A stretch of DNA of 64,000 nt from Mesorhizobium sp. GTDB taxonomy: Bacteria > Pseudomonadota > Alphaproteobacteria > Rhizobiales > Rhizobiaceae. The notes below the pieces were generated by a model. That model was given only the letters and a program-made list of their open reading frames with translations, was not told where the DNA came from and searched no databases. The DNA lies in the NCBI GenBank assembly GCA_004020645.1, contig SAQL01000017.1, positions 62,001 through 126,000 on the forward strand, written 5' to 3'. The position numbers and the translations under genes were made by a program. Positions 45,885 to 54,027 of this stretch are shown piece after piece (the stretch's first letter is position 1; every line of letters begins with the position of its first letter).

Positions 45885-46561
45885 AATACCTGCTTGACCG
45901 TCCCGTGTGGAGCGCGCTTCGGACGCGACACCAAGCCTTCGCGCAAGGTGACGACCTCGCCATGCGGTATCGGCCCTCGATAGCCCCCTTCGCCGCCAGT
46001 GCCGCGGACGATGCGGAAAGCCTGCAGGCGCTCGGAAAACTTGTGTCTCCAGGCGAGAGTGCGATCCTGCTTCAGGTGGACGCCATTGCTCTGCCCGCGG
46101 AACTTTCGGCGACTTCGACCGCGCCCGCGGTTCAGATGATTGCCGAGCGGCCATTGCAGATGGTCTCCGACAAGCGCGTGCAACGTCTGACGCGAGACGA
46201 TGCAGCTGAGATGCTCGCCTTGGCATTGGTCACCAAGCCTGGCCCATTCACGCTCGAAGCTTTGAGCCTCGGCGATTTTTGGGGTGTGAAGATCGAGGGC
46301 CGACTTGCGGCGATGGCCGGCGAACGCATGAAGCAACCCGGCTATACCGAACTTAGCGGGGTGTGCTCACATCCGGAATTTCGGGGCGGTGGCCTGGGCA
46401 AGCTGCTGTCGCTGTTCGTGGCAAACCAGATAGCGGCGCGCGGCGAAGTTCCCTATCTCCACGCCTATGCCAGCAACACCACGGCCATAGGATTATACGA
46501 GTCCATTGGCTTCAGGTTGAGAAGCATGATGAACGTGGCCGTGGTTCAGCGCGCCGAATGA
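45881..46561 (+). CDS. GNAT-family N-acetyltransferase (FR47-like)
   Basis: A 226-aa protein whose C-terminal half is a GNAT domain: YTELSGVCSHPEFRGGGLGKLL (acetyl-CoA loop), then YLHAYASNTTAIGLYESIGFR. The N-terminal half (to about residue 100) is a less conserved extension. Substrate unknown. Coupled to the MarR gene. Confidence 0.9.
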   Translation: MKYLLDRPVWSALRTRHQAFAQGDDLAMRYRPSIAPFAASAADDAESLQALGKLVSPGESAILLQVDAIALPAELSATSTAPAVQMIAERPLQMVSDKRVQRLTRDDAAEMLALALVTKPGPFTLEALSLGDFWGVKIEGRLAAMAGERMKQPGYTELSGVCSHPEFRGGGLGKLLSLFVANQIAARGEVPYLHAYASNTTAIGLYESIGFRLRSMMNVAVVQRAE

Positions 46562-46591
46562 GCCCATCAGGCGCATTCCCGCGCATCAGGA

Positions 46592-46625
46592 AAGGAAGGA
46601 TTTCGTATCGACGAAATCCTTCCTT
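46592..46625. terminator. Perfect hairpin between convergent GNAT and phoX genes
   Basis: Arms AAGGAAGGATTTCGT (46592-46606) and ACGAAATCCTTCCTT (46611-46625), 15 bases each without mismatch, loop ATCG. It lies 31 bases past the GNAT stop and 26 past the phoX stop, so it could serve both strands. No long T run follows. Confidence 0.75.
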
Positions 46626-46650
46626 GGCGCTGCTAGCGCCTTGCGGCGAT

Positions 46651-48645
46651 TCAGACCGCGATCTTGCCGCCGCCCTGCTTGGTGATGGCGACGACCGATG
46701 GCCGCACCGGCATGTCAGGCTTGAAGTCGGGCCAGCGGGTCGACAGGTCCTCATAGTAAGAGGGACGGCCAAAAGCCTCCCAGTCTTCGCCGCCATCGGC
46801 CGGATGCTGGACCGCGACGAAGGCGGTCTGGTCGTCGGGCGTGAATAGCGGGCCACACAGTTCAGCACCAATCGGCACGCGGAAGAACAGCTTTGATGTC
46901 GCCCGCGCCTCGCCTTCGGTATCGACCGCCCACAGGCCGTCGGTGCGGCCGGTGGCCTTCGGGCCCTGGCCGTCGGTCGAGACCCAGAGCCGGCCGGCCG
47001 CATCGATGGCGCAATTGTCCGGCATGCCGAACCAGCCATTGGCGGTGGTCGCGGTCGAGAAGGTGGCGCCGACTTCGGCCACAGCGGGATCACCGCATTT
47101 CAGCAGCACTTCCCACTTGCCCTTGGTGGCAGTGAAATCACCACCGTCCTCGACGATCTCGATGATGTGGCCGAAGGCGTTTTCGGCGCGCGGGTTGGCG
47201 GCGTCGACCTGCTCGGCCTTGCGCTTCGAATTATTGGTCAACATCAGATAGACCTTGCCATTGGCGGCATTGGGCTGGACGTCCTCGGGGCGATCCATCT
47301 TGGTGGCACCGAGCAGGTCGGCGGCACGGCGCGTCTCGATGAGCACGTCGGCCTGGCTGGCAAAGCCGTTCTCCGCGGTCAGCGGGCCCTGGCCGAAGAC
47401 GATGGGCAGCCATCCGACCGATCCGTCCTCGGCGAATTTGGCGACGTAGAGCGTGCCGTCGTCGAGAAGATCCATATTGGCGGCGCGGTCCTCGGCGTTA
47501 AACTTGCCGGCCGTGACGAATTTATAGACATAGTCGAAGCGCTCGTCGTCGCCGAGATAGAAAACGACGCGGCCATCCTTGGCGACGATCGATTCAGCGC
47601 CCTCATGCTTGAAGCGGCCCATGGCGGTGCGCTTCCTTGGCACCGAGGTCGGATCGTTGACGTCGACCTCGACAATCCAACCGAAACGATTCGGCTCGTT
47701 CGGCTCCTTGCCGATGTCGAAGCGGTCGTAGTGCGCCGCCCACTCATAGGCGCCTTCCGGAATTCCCAGGCGCTTGTAGTTGGCGGCTTCCTTGTGACCT
47801 TCCTGCAGCTCGCCCGAGAAATAGCCATGTATGTTTTCCTCGGCCATGACGTAGGTGCCCCAGGGCGTGACGCCGCCGGCACAATTGTTGACGGTGCCGA
47901 AGACCCTCGTGCCGGTCGGGTCGGCACTGGTCTTGACCCGGTCGTGGCCGGCGACCGGGCCGGACAGTACCATCTCGGTGTTGGAGGTGATGCGGCGATT
48001 GAGCTTGCCGTCGCGCACCACCTGCCATTTGCCTGATACCTTGCGGATTTCGACTATGGTGCCGCCATGCGCGGCCATCTCGATATCGACCTGTTCCTTG
48101 CTCAGCGGCGCCTGCTTGGCGGCCTCGCCCTCGACGATAGTGACGAGGCCCGGAAACATCAGATGCGGGTTGGTGTATTCGTGGTTGACCACCAGCAGGC
48201 CATGCTCGGCCGAGCCGTCGAGCGGGATGTAGCCGACATAGTCGTTGTTGTAGCCAAACTGTCTTTCCTGGGCCTGCGCCGACTGTTTTGTCGGATCGAA
48301 TTCCGGCGAATCGGCAAACAGCGGATCGCCCCAGCGCAACAGCACGTCGGCGTCATAGCCGGCGGCGACATGGTGCTTGTCGTCGACGCCCGCCTCGACC
48401 TCGTCGAAGGTGAAGGCCGATCCGCCGTTGGCGCGGGCATCGTCGGCGAGGATCAGCGCCAGGGGGCTGACGGTTGCAGCGATGGCGGTTGCCGCGAGCG
48501 ATCCCTGCAGGAAACCACGGCGCGAGAAACGTGCGGCGATGATCTCGCCCATCGTCTGGTTGTCGGTGGGATTGGCACCTGGCCCATCGTTTTCCTCAAG
48601 CAGGCTGGTGCGGAAATGGGCGTCGGGGGAACGATGTTCAGTCAT
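46651..48645 (-). CDS. phoX: PhoX-family alkaline phosphatase (DUF839), Tat-exported
   Basis: A 664-aa protein. A twin-arginine signal, SRRGFLQGS, lies at residues 41-49 after the long n-region usual in PhoX. The beta-propeller phosphatase domain shows GYIPLDGSAEHGLLVVNHEYTNPHLMFPG, NNCAGGVTPWGTYVMAEEN, RFGWIVEVDVNDP and MPDNCAIDAAGRLWVSTDG. It is a calcium/iron enzyme that releases phosphate from organic esters in the periplasm. A Pho box-like site lies about 68 bases upstream. Confidence 0.94.
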   Translation of the reverse strand: MTEHRSPDAHFRTSLLEENDGPGANPTDNQTMGEIIAARFSRRGFLQGSLAATAIAATVSPLALILADDARANGGSAFTFDEVEAGVDDKHHVAAGYDADVLLRWGDPLFADSPEFDPTKQSAQAQERQFGYNNDYVGYIPLDGSAEHGLLVVNHEYTNPHLMFPGLVTIVEGEAAKQAPLSKEQVDIEMAAHGGTIVEIRKVSGKWQVVRDGKLNRRITSNTEMVLSGPVAGHDRVKTSADPTGTRVFGTVNNCAGGVTPWGTYVMAEENIHGYFSGELQEGHKEAANYKRLGIPEGAYEWAAHYDRFDIGKEPNEPNRFGWIVEVDVNDPTSVPRKRTAMGRFKHEGAESIVAKDGRVVFYLGDDERFDYVYKFVTAGKFNAEDRAANMDLLDDGTLYVAKFAEDGSVGWLPIVFGQGPLTAENGFASQADVLIETRRAADLLGATKMDRPEDVQPNAANGKVYLMLTNNSKRKAEQVDAANPRAENAFGHIIEIVEDGGDFTATKGKWEVLLKCGDPAVAEVGATFSTATTANGWFGMPDNCAIDAAGRLWVSTDGQGPKATGRTDGLWAVDTEGEARATSKLFFRVPIGAELCGPLFTPDDQTAFVAVQHPADGGEDWEAFGRPSYYEDLSTRWPDFKPDMPVRPSVVAITKQGGGKIAV

Positions 48646-48712
48646 GGGGCTTGCCTCTGGCTTCTTTGGGATGGCTGGAGCGATTGCTTGACTGACCGCC
48701 TATCGCCGGCAG

Positions 48713-48730
48713 ATCACAGTTTGATGACGC
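48713..48730 (-). promoter_or_regulatory. Pho box-like PhoB site upstream of phoX
   Basis: The minus strand reads GCGTCATCAAACTGTGAT: two seven-base half-sites with a four-base spacer, matching CTGTCAT-N4-CTGTCAT at 11 of 14 positions. The second half-site matches at 6 of 7. It ends 67 bases before the phoX start, a normal distance. Confidence 0.6.
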
Positions 48731-48850
48731 TGGCGGCCATTTCCAGTCCCGATTTCGTGTCCATGATCAGCCCCGGCTTGACCGCGACCGGCGCTTCGGA
48801 AACAAGATCTGCGGCAAGCGCGGAGGCACCGCGTCGAGAGGGACAAAAAA

Positions 48851-49189
48851 GTGAATTTCTGGGGACTGGGGCAGCTCGGCATTTCCACGGTGGTCTTCCT
48901 GCTGGCGGCGACGGCGGCCAAGCAATGGGGGCTGGCGCCCAGCCTCGGCAAGATCGTCCTGACTCTGGCGCTCTATTCGCTGGGCAATCTGATCATGCTG
49001 AGGCTGATCCGCGAATTCGGCATGTCGGTGTCGTTCAGCCTGTCGGCAGTGATCCAGCTGGTGTCGGTGAACGTGGTGGCACTGGTCTTCTTCGGCGAGC
49101 GCGTCAACGCGTTGCAGGCGACCGGCATCGTGCTCGCCATCGCAGCCGTGGCACTGATCACGCTCGGGCCCTATCTGCAAAAACTGTAA
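48851..49189 (+). CDS. Small four-helix transporter (SMR/DMT type)
   Basis: A 112-aa protein with four transmembrane segments (TVVFLLAATAAKQWG, IVLTLALYSLGNLIM, SLSAVIQLVSVNVVALVFFGE and ALQATGIVLAIAAVALITLGP). Its size and layout fit small multidrug-resistance or EamA-half transporters, but the conserved Glu of EmrE (helix 1) is missing, so classical drug/proton exchange is doubtful. Start: GTG 48851 with GAGAGGGAC upstream. Divergent from phoX. Confidence 0.75.
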   Translation: MNFWGLGQLGISTVVFLLAATAAKQWGLAPSLGKIVLTLALYSLGNLIMLRLIREFGMSVSFSLSAVIQLVSVNVVALVFFGERVNALQATGIVLAIAAVALITLGPYLQKL

Positions 49190-49192
49190 TTG

Positions 49193-49292
49193 CGCATGAA
49201 CCCGAAAATCGGAATCGATTTCGCTGGGGATCATGCGCCAATCAAAGTGCTACAGCGTCCTTTTGCGCGTCCAAAAGGACGCGGCGCTGTAG
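49193..49292. repeat. Mosaic intergenic repeat, copy C (modules 1 and 2)
   Basis: Begins GCGCATGA, with CCGAAAATCGGAATCGATT and GGATCATGCGC (module 1), then ATCAAAGTGCTACAGCG through CGCTGTAG at 49285-49292 (module 2). The order and orientation match 21628-21731. It lies between the SMR-like and PAP2 genes, ending 13 bases before the PAP2 start codon. Confidence 0.85.
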
Positions 49293-49305
49293 GACGAATG
49301 GGCCG

Positions 49306-50007
49306 ATGAAGAATACCACAAGCAAGCTGCTCAACAGAATCGAATTCCCGGTGCTGCTGGCCGGACTGGTCATCGCCTGCGGACTGTGGGGGTTTGAGGA
49401 ACTGATGGAGGTGGCGCGAGACACTACGCCGCACGCCTTCGACACGGAAATCCTGCTCGCCTTCCGTGAAGCCGGCCAGCCCGACAATCCGATCGGACCG
49501 CCATGGCTGGAAGGGGCGATGCGCGACATCACCAGCCTCGGCAGCGCCAGCGTGCTCGTGCTGATGACGGCGGCGGTGATCGTCTATCTGCTGCTGATCC
49601 ACAGGCCGGGACCAGCGTTGCTCGTTTTCGTAGCAGTGGCGGGCGGGCAGGCCCTGTCGAGCACGCTGAAGCTCGGGATCGACCGGCCGCGCCCCGATCT
49701 GGTCTCGCATCTCGCCGACGTGGCATCGCTTTCGTTTCCGAGCGGCCACGCGATGCTGTCGGCGGTGACATATTTGACGCTGGGCAGCATGGCGTCGCGC
49801 TTCCTGCCTGGGCGAACGACGAAGGTCTATGTGCTGGCACTGGCGGTGCTGACCACTCTGCTGGTCGGCATCAGCCGCGTCTATCTCGGCGTCCATTGGC
49901 CATCCGACGTGCTGGCCGGCTGGTGCGCCGGCTTCGCCTGGGCGATGCTGTGCTGGCTGGCCGCATGGGCGCTACAGCGATGGCGCGGGCAGACCGACGG
50001 CGGCTGA
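49306..50007 (+). CDS. PAP2-family phosphatase
   Basis: A 233-aa membrane phosphatase with about six segments and the three PAP2 motifs: KLGIDRPRP, SFPSGHAM, and SRVYLGVHWPSDV with the catalytic His. Family members remove phosphate from lipids or undecaprenyl pyrophosphate at the periplasmic face. Start ATG 49306; the frame extends far upstream on paper but crosses repeat C and is not coding there. Ribosome-binding site weak (AGGACG). Confidence 0.92.
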   Translation: MKNTTSKLLNRIEFPVLLAGLVIACGLWGFEELMEVARDTTPHAFDTEILLAFREAGQPDNPIGPPWLEGAMRDITSLGSASVLVLMTAAVIVYLLLIHRPGPALLVFVAVAGGQALSSTLKLGIDRPRPDLVSHLADVASLSFPSGHAMLSAVTYLTLGSMASRFLPGRTTKVYVLALAVLTTLLVGISRVYLGVHWPSDVLAGWCAGFAWAMLCWLAAWALQRWRGQTDGG

Positions 50008-50276
50008 ACCGGCTGGTCGGAACGACGCTGTGTCGGTCAGCGCGCGGTCAAATCAGCGTGCTGACGAGCTCATGCTCGCAACCTGCCAGCAGGGAAAACC
50101 GTCGACACCAAGAACGTCGATCTCATCAAAAGCCTTGAGCCTCTCAACTGCTTAATCCCTTTGAATTTCGATTGCTGAAATTGAAGACTGCCGTGGCTAT
50201 TTCCGCCAGACGACGCGTAACGCGCGAGCTCTGGAGGACACAAGCGGTTTTTGGTGCGCACATGCCTGACATATGC

Positions 50277-50301
50277 ATTATGATGGTTGAACCATCATAA
50301 T
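50277..50301. promoter_or_regulatory. 25-base perfect palindrome before the XRE regulator gene
   Basis: Twelve-base arms ATTATGATGGTT (50277-50288) and AACCATCATAAT (50290-50301) around one G. It ends 48 bases before the XRE start codon and lies in an AT-rich patch that otherwise shows no gene (50008-50349). Size and place fit an operator for the XRE protein. Confidence 0.65.
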
Positions 50302-50349
50302 AATAGTATCACACATGGGAATGCAGACTCAGACGGGGGTTCTTAGCCG

Positions 50350-50619
50350 ATGATCACTGCCGCGCAGATGCGCGCCGCAAGGGCGCTGGCCGGCATCGAT
50401 CAGAAGACGCTCGCCGAGCGCGCCGGGGTTTCGCTTCCAACCATTCAGCGCATGGAAGCGAGTGACGGCGTGGTCAGGGGCGTGGTCGATACGCTGATGA
50501 AGGTCATCCAGGCCCTCGATGAGGCTGGCGTGGAACTGATCGGCGAGAACCAGGCCAGCGAGCGCGGCGGCAGGGGCGTGCGCCTCAAGCCGGTCGTGCC
50601 GCAGAAGCCGCCAGGCTGA
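50350..50619 (+). CDS. XRE-family HTH regulator
   Basis: An 89-aa protein that is almost only a Cro/CI-type HTH: ITAAQMRAARALAGIDQKTL, AERAGVSLPTIQRMEAS, followed by a short basic tail. This compact type often precedes a SulP transporter in rhizobia (recall). The transporter start is 128 bases downstream on the same strand. It probably binds the palindrome at 50277. Confidence 0.88.
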   Translation: MITAAQMRAARALAGIDQKTLAERAGVSLPTIQRMEASDGVVRGVVDTLMKVIQALDEAGVELIGENQASERGGRGVRLKPVVPQKPPG

Positions 50620-50747
50620 GCCGATAAAAATCGCGACGGCGACCGCCGACAGTCCTGCCGCCGATCCCGCCGCCTCCTTGGTTTTTATGCATGCCCCAAA
50701 CCACTGTGCACTTTTGGGCGGCATGCATCAGGAGCAGAAGGCAGTCC

Positions 50748-52469
50748 ATGGATCGAACCCGGCGGGCAATTCATCAACCGGCGCAGCCGACATTTTCGGA
50801 ACTGTTCACGCCGAAGCTGGTGACGGTGCTGCGCGAGGGCTACACATCAGAGCATTTCAAGGCCGATGCCGTCGCCGGACTGACCGTGGCCATCGTGGCG
50901 CTGCCGCTGTCGATGGCGATCGCAATTGCATCAGGCGTGACGCCGGAGCGCGGGCTCTACACCTCCATCATCGGCGGCTTCCTCGTCTCGGCGCTCGGCG
51001 GCAGCCGCTTCCAGATCGGCGGGCCGGCTGGCGCCTTCATCGTGCTGGTGGCGGCGACGGTGGCGCGGGTCGGTATCGACGGGTTGCTGCTGGCGACGAT
51101 GATGGCCGGCATCTTCCTGCTCGCCATCGGTTATCTCAGGCTTGGCACCTACATCAAGTTCATTCCCTATCCTGTGACCGTCGGTTTCACCGCCGGCATC
51201 GCCGTCATCATCTTCTCTGGCCAGATCGTCGAGCTGTTCGGACTGAAGCTCGCCGGCAAAGAACCTGGACCGTTGGTGCCGAAGCTGATGGCGATCGGCG
51301 AGGCAGCCGGCACGATCAATCTCGCCGCCACCTCTGTGGCCGTACTGACCATCGTCGCCATTGCTCTGATGAAGCGGTGGCGGCCGAAATGGCCCGCCAT
51401 GCTGATCGCCATTGGTCTGGCGTCGCTTGTTGCGGCGCTGTTTTCGCTGCCTGCCGAAACGATCGGTACGCGCTTCGGCGGCATCCCGCGCAGCCTGCAA
51501 ATGCCTGCCTTTCCGCCGATCAGCTTCGACAGGGCGATCGACGTCCTGCCAGACGCCATAGCCTTTGCGCTGCTCGGCGCGATTGAATCGCTGCTGTCGG
51601 CGGTGGTCGCCGACGGCATGACGGGAAGGCGGCACCGCTCCAATTGCGAACTCGTGGCGCAAGGCTTTGCCAACATCGCGTCCGCCCTGTTCGGCGGCAT
51701 CTGCACCACCGGCACCATTGCCCGCACGGCGACCAATGTGCGGGCCGGCGCGCATGGACCGGTTTCGGGCATGATCCACTCGGTCCTCCTGCTTGCCCTG
51801 ATGCTGGTCGCGGCGCCGCTGGCCAGCTACATCCCGCTTGCAGCCCTTGCCGGCGTGCTGGCGGTGGTGTGCTGGAACATGTTCGAGAAGCAGGCCTTTG
51901 CCACGTTGCTGCGTGCCTCGCGCGGCGACGCGCTGGTGCTGATGGCGACGTTCCTGATCGTCATCTTCCGCGATCTCACCGAAGGCATCGTCGTCGGCTT
52001 CGCGCTGGGCTCGATCCTGTTCATCGACCGCATGGCCAAGAGCATTGCGGTTGAGCCGGACCAGAGACTGGTGCAGGACGATGTCGCCGACAGAACCGGC
52101 GCCGACAGCGCATACGATTCCAGCGAAGCCAGCGATGCCGACACCGTCGTCTACCGGATTTCGGGCGCCTTCTTCTTCGGCGCCGCCTCGACCGTCGCCA
52201 CGGTGCTGGACCGCATCGCCGATCAGCGCAAGAACTTCATCCTCGACTGCTCGGCGGTGCCGTTCTTCGATTCGACGGCGGCCAACGTCATCGAGGGCGC
52301 TGCTTACAAGGCGAGGCGCGCCGGCGTGCGCTTCATCATATCAGGCGCTTCACCGCAGACACGCCGCATGCTGATCAACCACGGTGTCAAACGGCCGCTG
52401 GTGACATACGCCGCCTCGATCAGGGATGCGCGGGCGCAACTGAAAAAAGCCCACCCGGGAGAGGTCTAA
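50748..52469 (+). CDS. SulP-family anion transporter with STAS domain
   Basis: A 573-aa protein. The transmembrane core begins KADAVAGLTVAIVALPLSMAIAIASG and contains the SulP signature YTSIIGGFLVSALGGSRFQIGGPAGAF as two adjacent pieces, and GGICTTGTIARTATNVRAG. The C-terminal STAS domain shows FILDCSAVPFFDSTAAN. Substrates of the family are sulfate, bicarbonate or dicarboxylates; the present one is unknown. Start ATG 50748 is preferred for the AAGG/GGAG region before it; ATG 50691 would add 19 residues. Confidence 0.9.
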   Translation: MDRTRRAIHQPAQPTFSELFTPKLVTVLREGYTSEHFKADAVAGLTVAIVALPLSMAIAIASGVTPERGLYTSIIGGFLVSALGGSRFQIGGPAGAFIVLVAATVARVGIDGLLLATMMAGIFLLAIGYLRLGTYIKFIPYPVTVGFTAGIAVIIFSGQIVELFGLKLAGKEPGPLVPKLMAIGEAAGTINLAATSVAVLTIVAIALMKRWRPKWPAMLIAIGLASLVAALFSLPAETIGTRFGGIPRSLQMPAFPPISFDRAIDVLPDAIAFALLGAIESLLSAVVADGMTGRRHRSNCELVAQGFANIASALFGGICTTGTIARTATNVRAGAHGPVSGMIHSVLLLALMLVAAPLASYIPLAALAGVLAVVCWNMFEKQAFATLLRASRGDALVLMATFLIVIFRDLTEGIVVGFALGSILFIDRMAKSIAVEPDQRLVQDDVADRTGADSAYDSSEASDADTVVYRISGAFFFGAASTVATVLDRIADQRKNFILDCSAVPFFDSTAANVIEGAAYKARRAGVRFIISGASPQTRRMLINHGVKRPLVTYAASIRDARAQLKKAHPGEV

Positions 52470-52523
52470 ACCTCCTCCGCATTTGTCAACGATGTCGGGA
52501 CGGATACCGACGCAAGCACCCCG

Positions 52524-53468
52524 TCAGCCGGCGGCGCCGGGCGCGCTGGCATCTTCGCGCGGCGCGGCCAGATCGTCACGCACTTTGCGCGCGAGTTTCC
52601 TTGTCGAGCGCCTAGGGCTGTCGCCGAACAGATCGGCTGCCGCGGCGAGACAGGTCTTTTTCAGGCTTTTCTCCGAGCGCTTCAACAGCTTGCTCAGGAG
52701 CCGCGTTTCTTGAGGAGAGCCGAGCGGCCGGTCGTCGGCATCGAGAAGCGTACGCAGGACGAACACATCATGCAGTTCGCCCAGCCTTTCGCCGAGTTCG
52801 TCGACCGCCTTGCGCCGGGCCTTGATCGGCGTCGGCCACAGCCTTCCGAGCAGCGACAGATGCATGCCGTGAGTCTTGGCCGCCTTACGCAGATCATGGA
52901 AATCATCGGCCTCACCGCGGGAGCCTGCCTTGTCCAGCGCCTTTCTGGCACGACGCAGAGTGATGCGGGCGCCTTCGGCAAGCACATCGGCGGCCTGTTC
53001 GGGCTGGTCGGGCAAGGCCAGCGTATCGATCCGGCTGATACCCTCCTCGCAAGCGGCAATCGCGGCAGCTATCGCTGCGCCGAGGCCGGCTCCACCATGC
53101 AATTCGTGCTGGCGCGCGACGAGCGTGTCGCGAACGGCATCGAGACCGCCGCCGGCGCTTTGCTCGGGAAAGCTTGCTGCCAGCCGGTCGATGGTTTCAA
53201 CCAGCGCGGTTGCCTCGCGCGGACCGGCAAGCAGGGCAGCCACCTGTCGGTAACACTGATTCTCGGTCCCGCAAAATGTTTCGTCTCCGGAACGGACCAG
53301 GCGCAACAAGGCGCGCGCGTTCTTCAGCCGTTTGCGGCATTTGTGCAGCGCCTGCTCCGGCGTGTCATGCGCCGCGTCCAGATGGACGAGCGCCTTGCCG
53401 ATCTCCTCGGCGAGGATGCGCCTGACCTCGCCGGTTAACGGCAGGCGCGGATCGATGCGATAGCTCAT
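52524..53468 (-). CDS. CHAD domain protein
   Basis: A 314-aa alpha-helical protein rich in conserved His, Arg and Lys: HKCRKRLKNARALLRLVR, RITLRRARKALDK, DDFHDLRKAAKTHGMHL. CHAD domains bind polyphosphate. It overlaps the CYTH gene by ATGA; the two halves are often fused in one protein (as in E. coli YgiF), so they probably form a complex. Confidence 0.92.
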   Translation of the reverse strand: MSYRIDPRLPLTGEVRRILAEEIGKALVHLDAAHDTPEQALHKCRKRLKNARALLRLVRSGDETFCGTENQCYRQVAALLAGPREATALVETIDRLAASFPEQSAGGGLDAVRDTLVARQHELHGGAGLGAAIAAAIAACEEGISRIDTLALPDQPEQAADVLAEGARITLRRARKALDKAGSRGEADDFHDLRKAAKTHGMHLSLLGRLWPTPIKARRKAVDELGERLGELHDVFVLRTLLDADDRPLGSPQETRLLSKLLKRSEKSLKKTCLAAAADLFGDSPRRSTRKLARKVRDDLAAPREDASAPGAAG

Positions 53469-53938
53469 GCGGCGATCTCCGGAATCCCCTCAAGGGCGAG
53501 CGACGCGTTGTAGAACCTCTGCTCGCCGGTGACTTCGCGGCCGAGCCAATCTGGCATCATTTCGTCCTGCACGTTCTCTGGCGTCTCAAGCTCGGCGACC
53601 ACCAGACCGCTAAGCGTCCCGCCAAAGACATCGATTTCATAGAGATGGCCGCGATGCCTAACATGGTGGCGTGTCTTCTCGATGACACGTCCGATGGCGA
53701 AGGCCAGCATCTCTTCCGCCTCCGCCAGAGGGATCGGATACTCGAATTCGTCACGTTCGCTGGCCTTGCTGCCGAATTTGAGCGTCAGCTTTGCCGAGGC
53801 GCCGTCGCTGATGCGCACGCGGACCGAGCGGTCGGGTGCGGCGGCGAGATAGAACTGGCGAATGCGGATGTCCGCCTCGACCAGATCCCGCCACTGCGCG
53901 CCGGAGACCAGGAACTTGCGCTCGATTTCCTTGACCAT
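53465..53938 (-). CDS. CYTH-domain protein (inorganic triphosphatase type)
   Basis: A 157-aa triphosphate tunnel enzyme: EIERKFLV at the start (the ExExK motif), RIRQFYL, RVRISDG and KLTLKFGSK and EIDVFGG strands with the metal-binding acidic and basic residues. Hydrolyses tripolyphosphate in characterised relatives. Coupled to the CHAD gene. Divergent from the TetR exporter operon, with about 90 bases between them. Confidence 0.93.
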   Translation of the reverse strand: MVKEIERKFLVSGAQWRDLVEADIRIRQFYLAAAPDRSVRVRISDGASAKLTLKFGSKASERDEFEYPIPLAEAEEMLAFAIGRVIEKTRHHVRHRGHLYEIDVFGGTLSGLVVAELETPENVQDEMMPDWLGREVTGEQRFYNASLALEGIPEIAA

Positions 53939-53992
53939 GGCTTCGCACTAAAGCGCGTGCGGCTGGAGATGGCAAGATGGAGATGGGCGAGG

Positions 53993-54020
53993 TTGACATT
54001 AATCATTCGATTGATTAAAT
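53993..54020 (+). promoter_or_regulatory. Promoter with embedded operator of the TetR exporter operon
   Basis: A perfect -35 TTGACA at 53993-53998, 16 bases, then TTAAAT (54015-54020) as -10. The spacer and -10 hold the imperfect palindrome TTAATCATTCGATTGATTAA (53999-54018; arms match 7 of 8). Transcription would start at about 54027, at or next to the ATG at 54028. Confidence 0.6.
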
Positions 54021-54027
54021 ATTTGGC

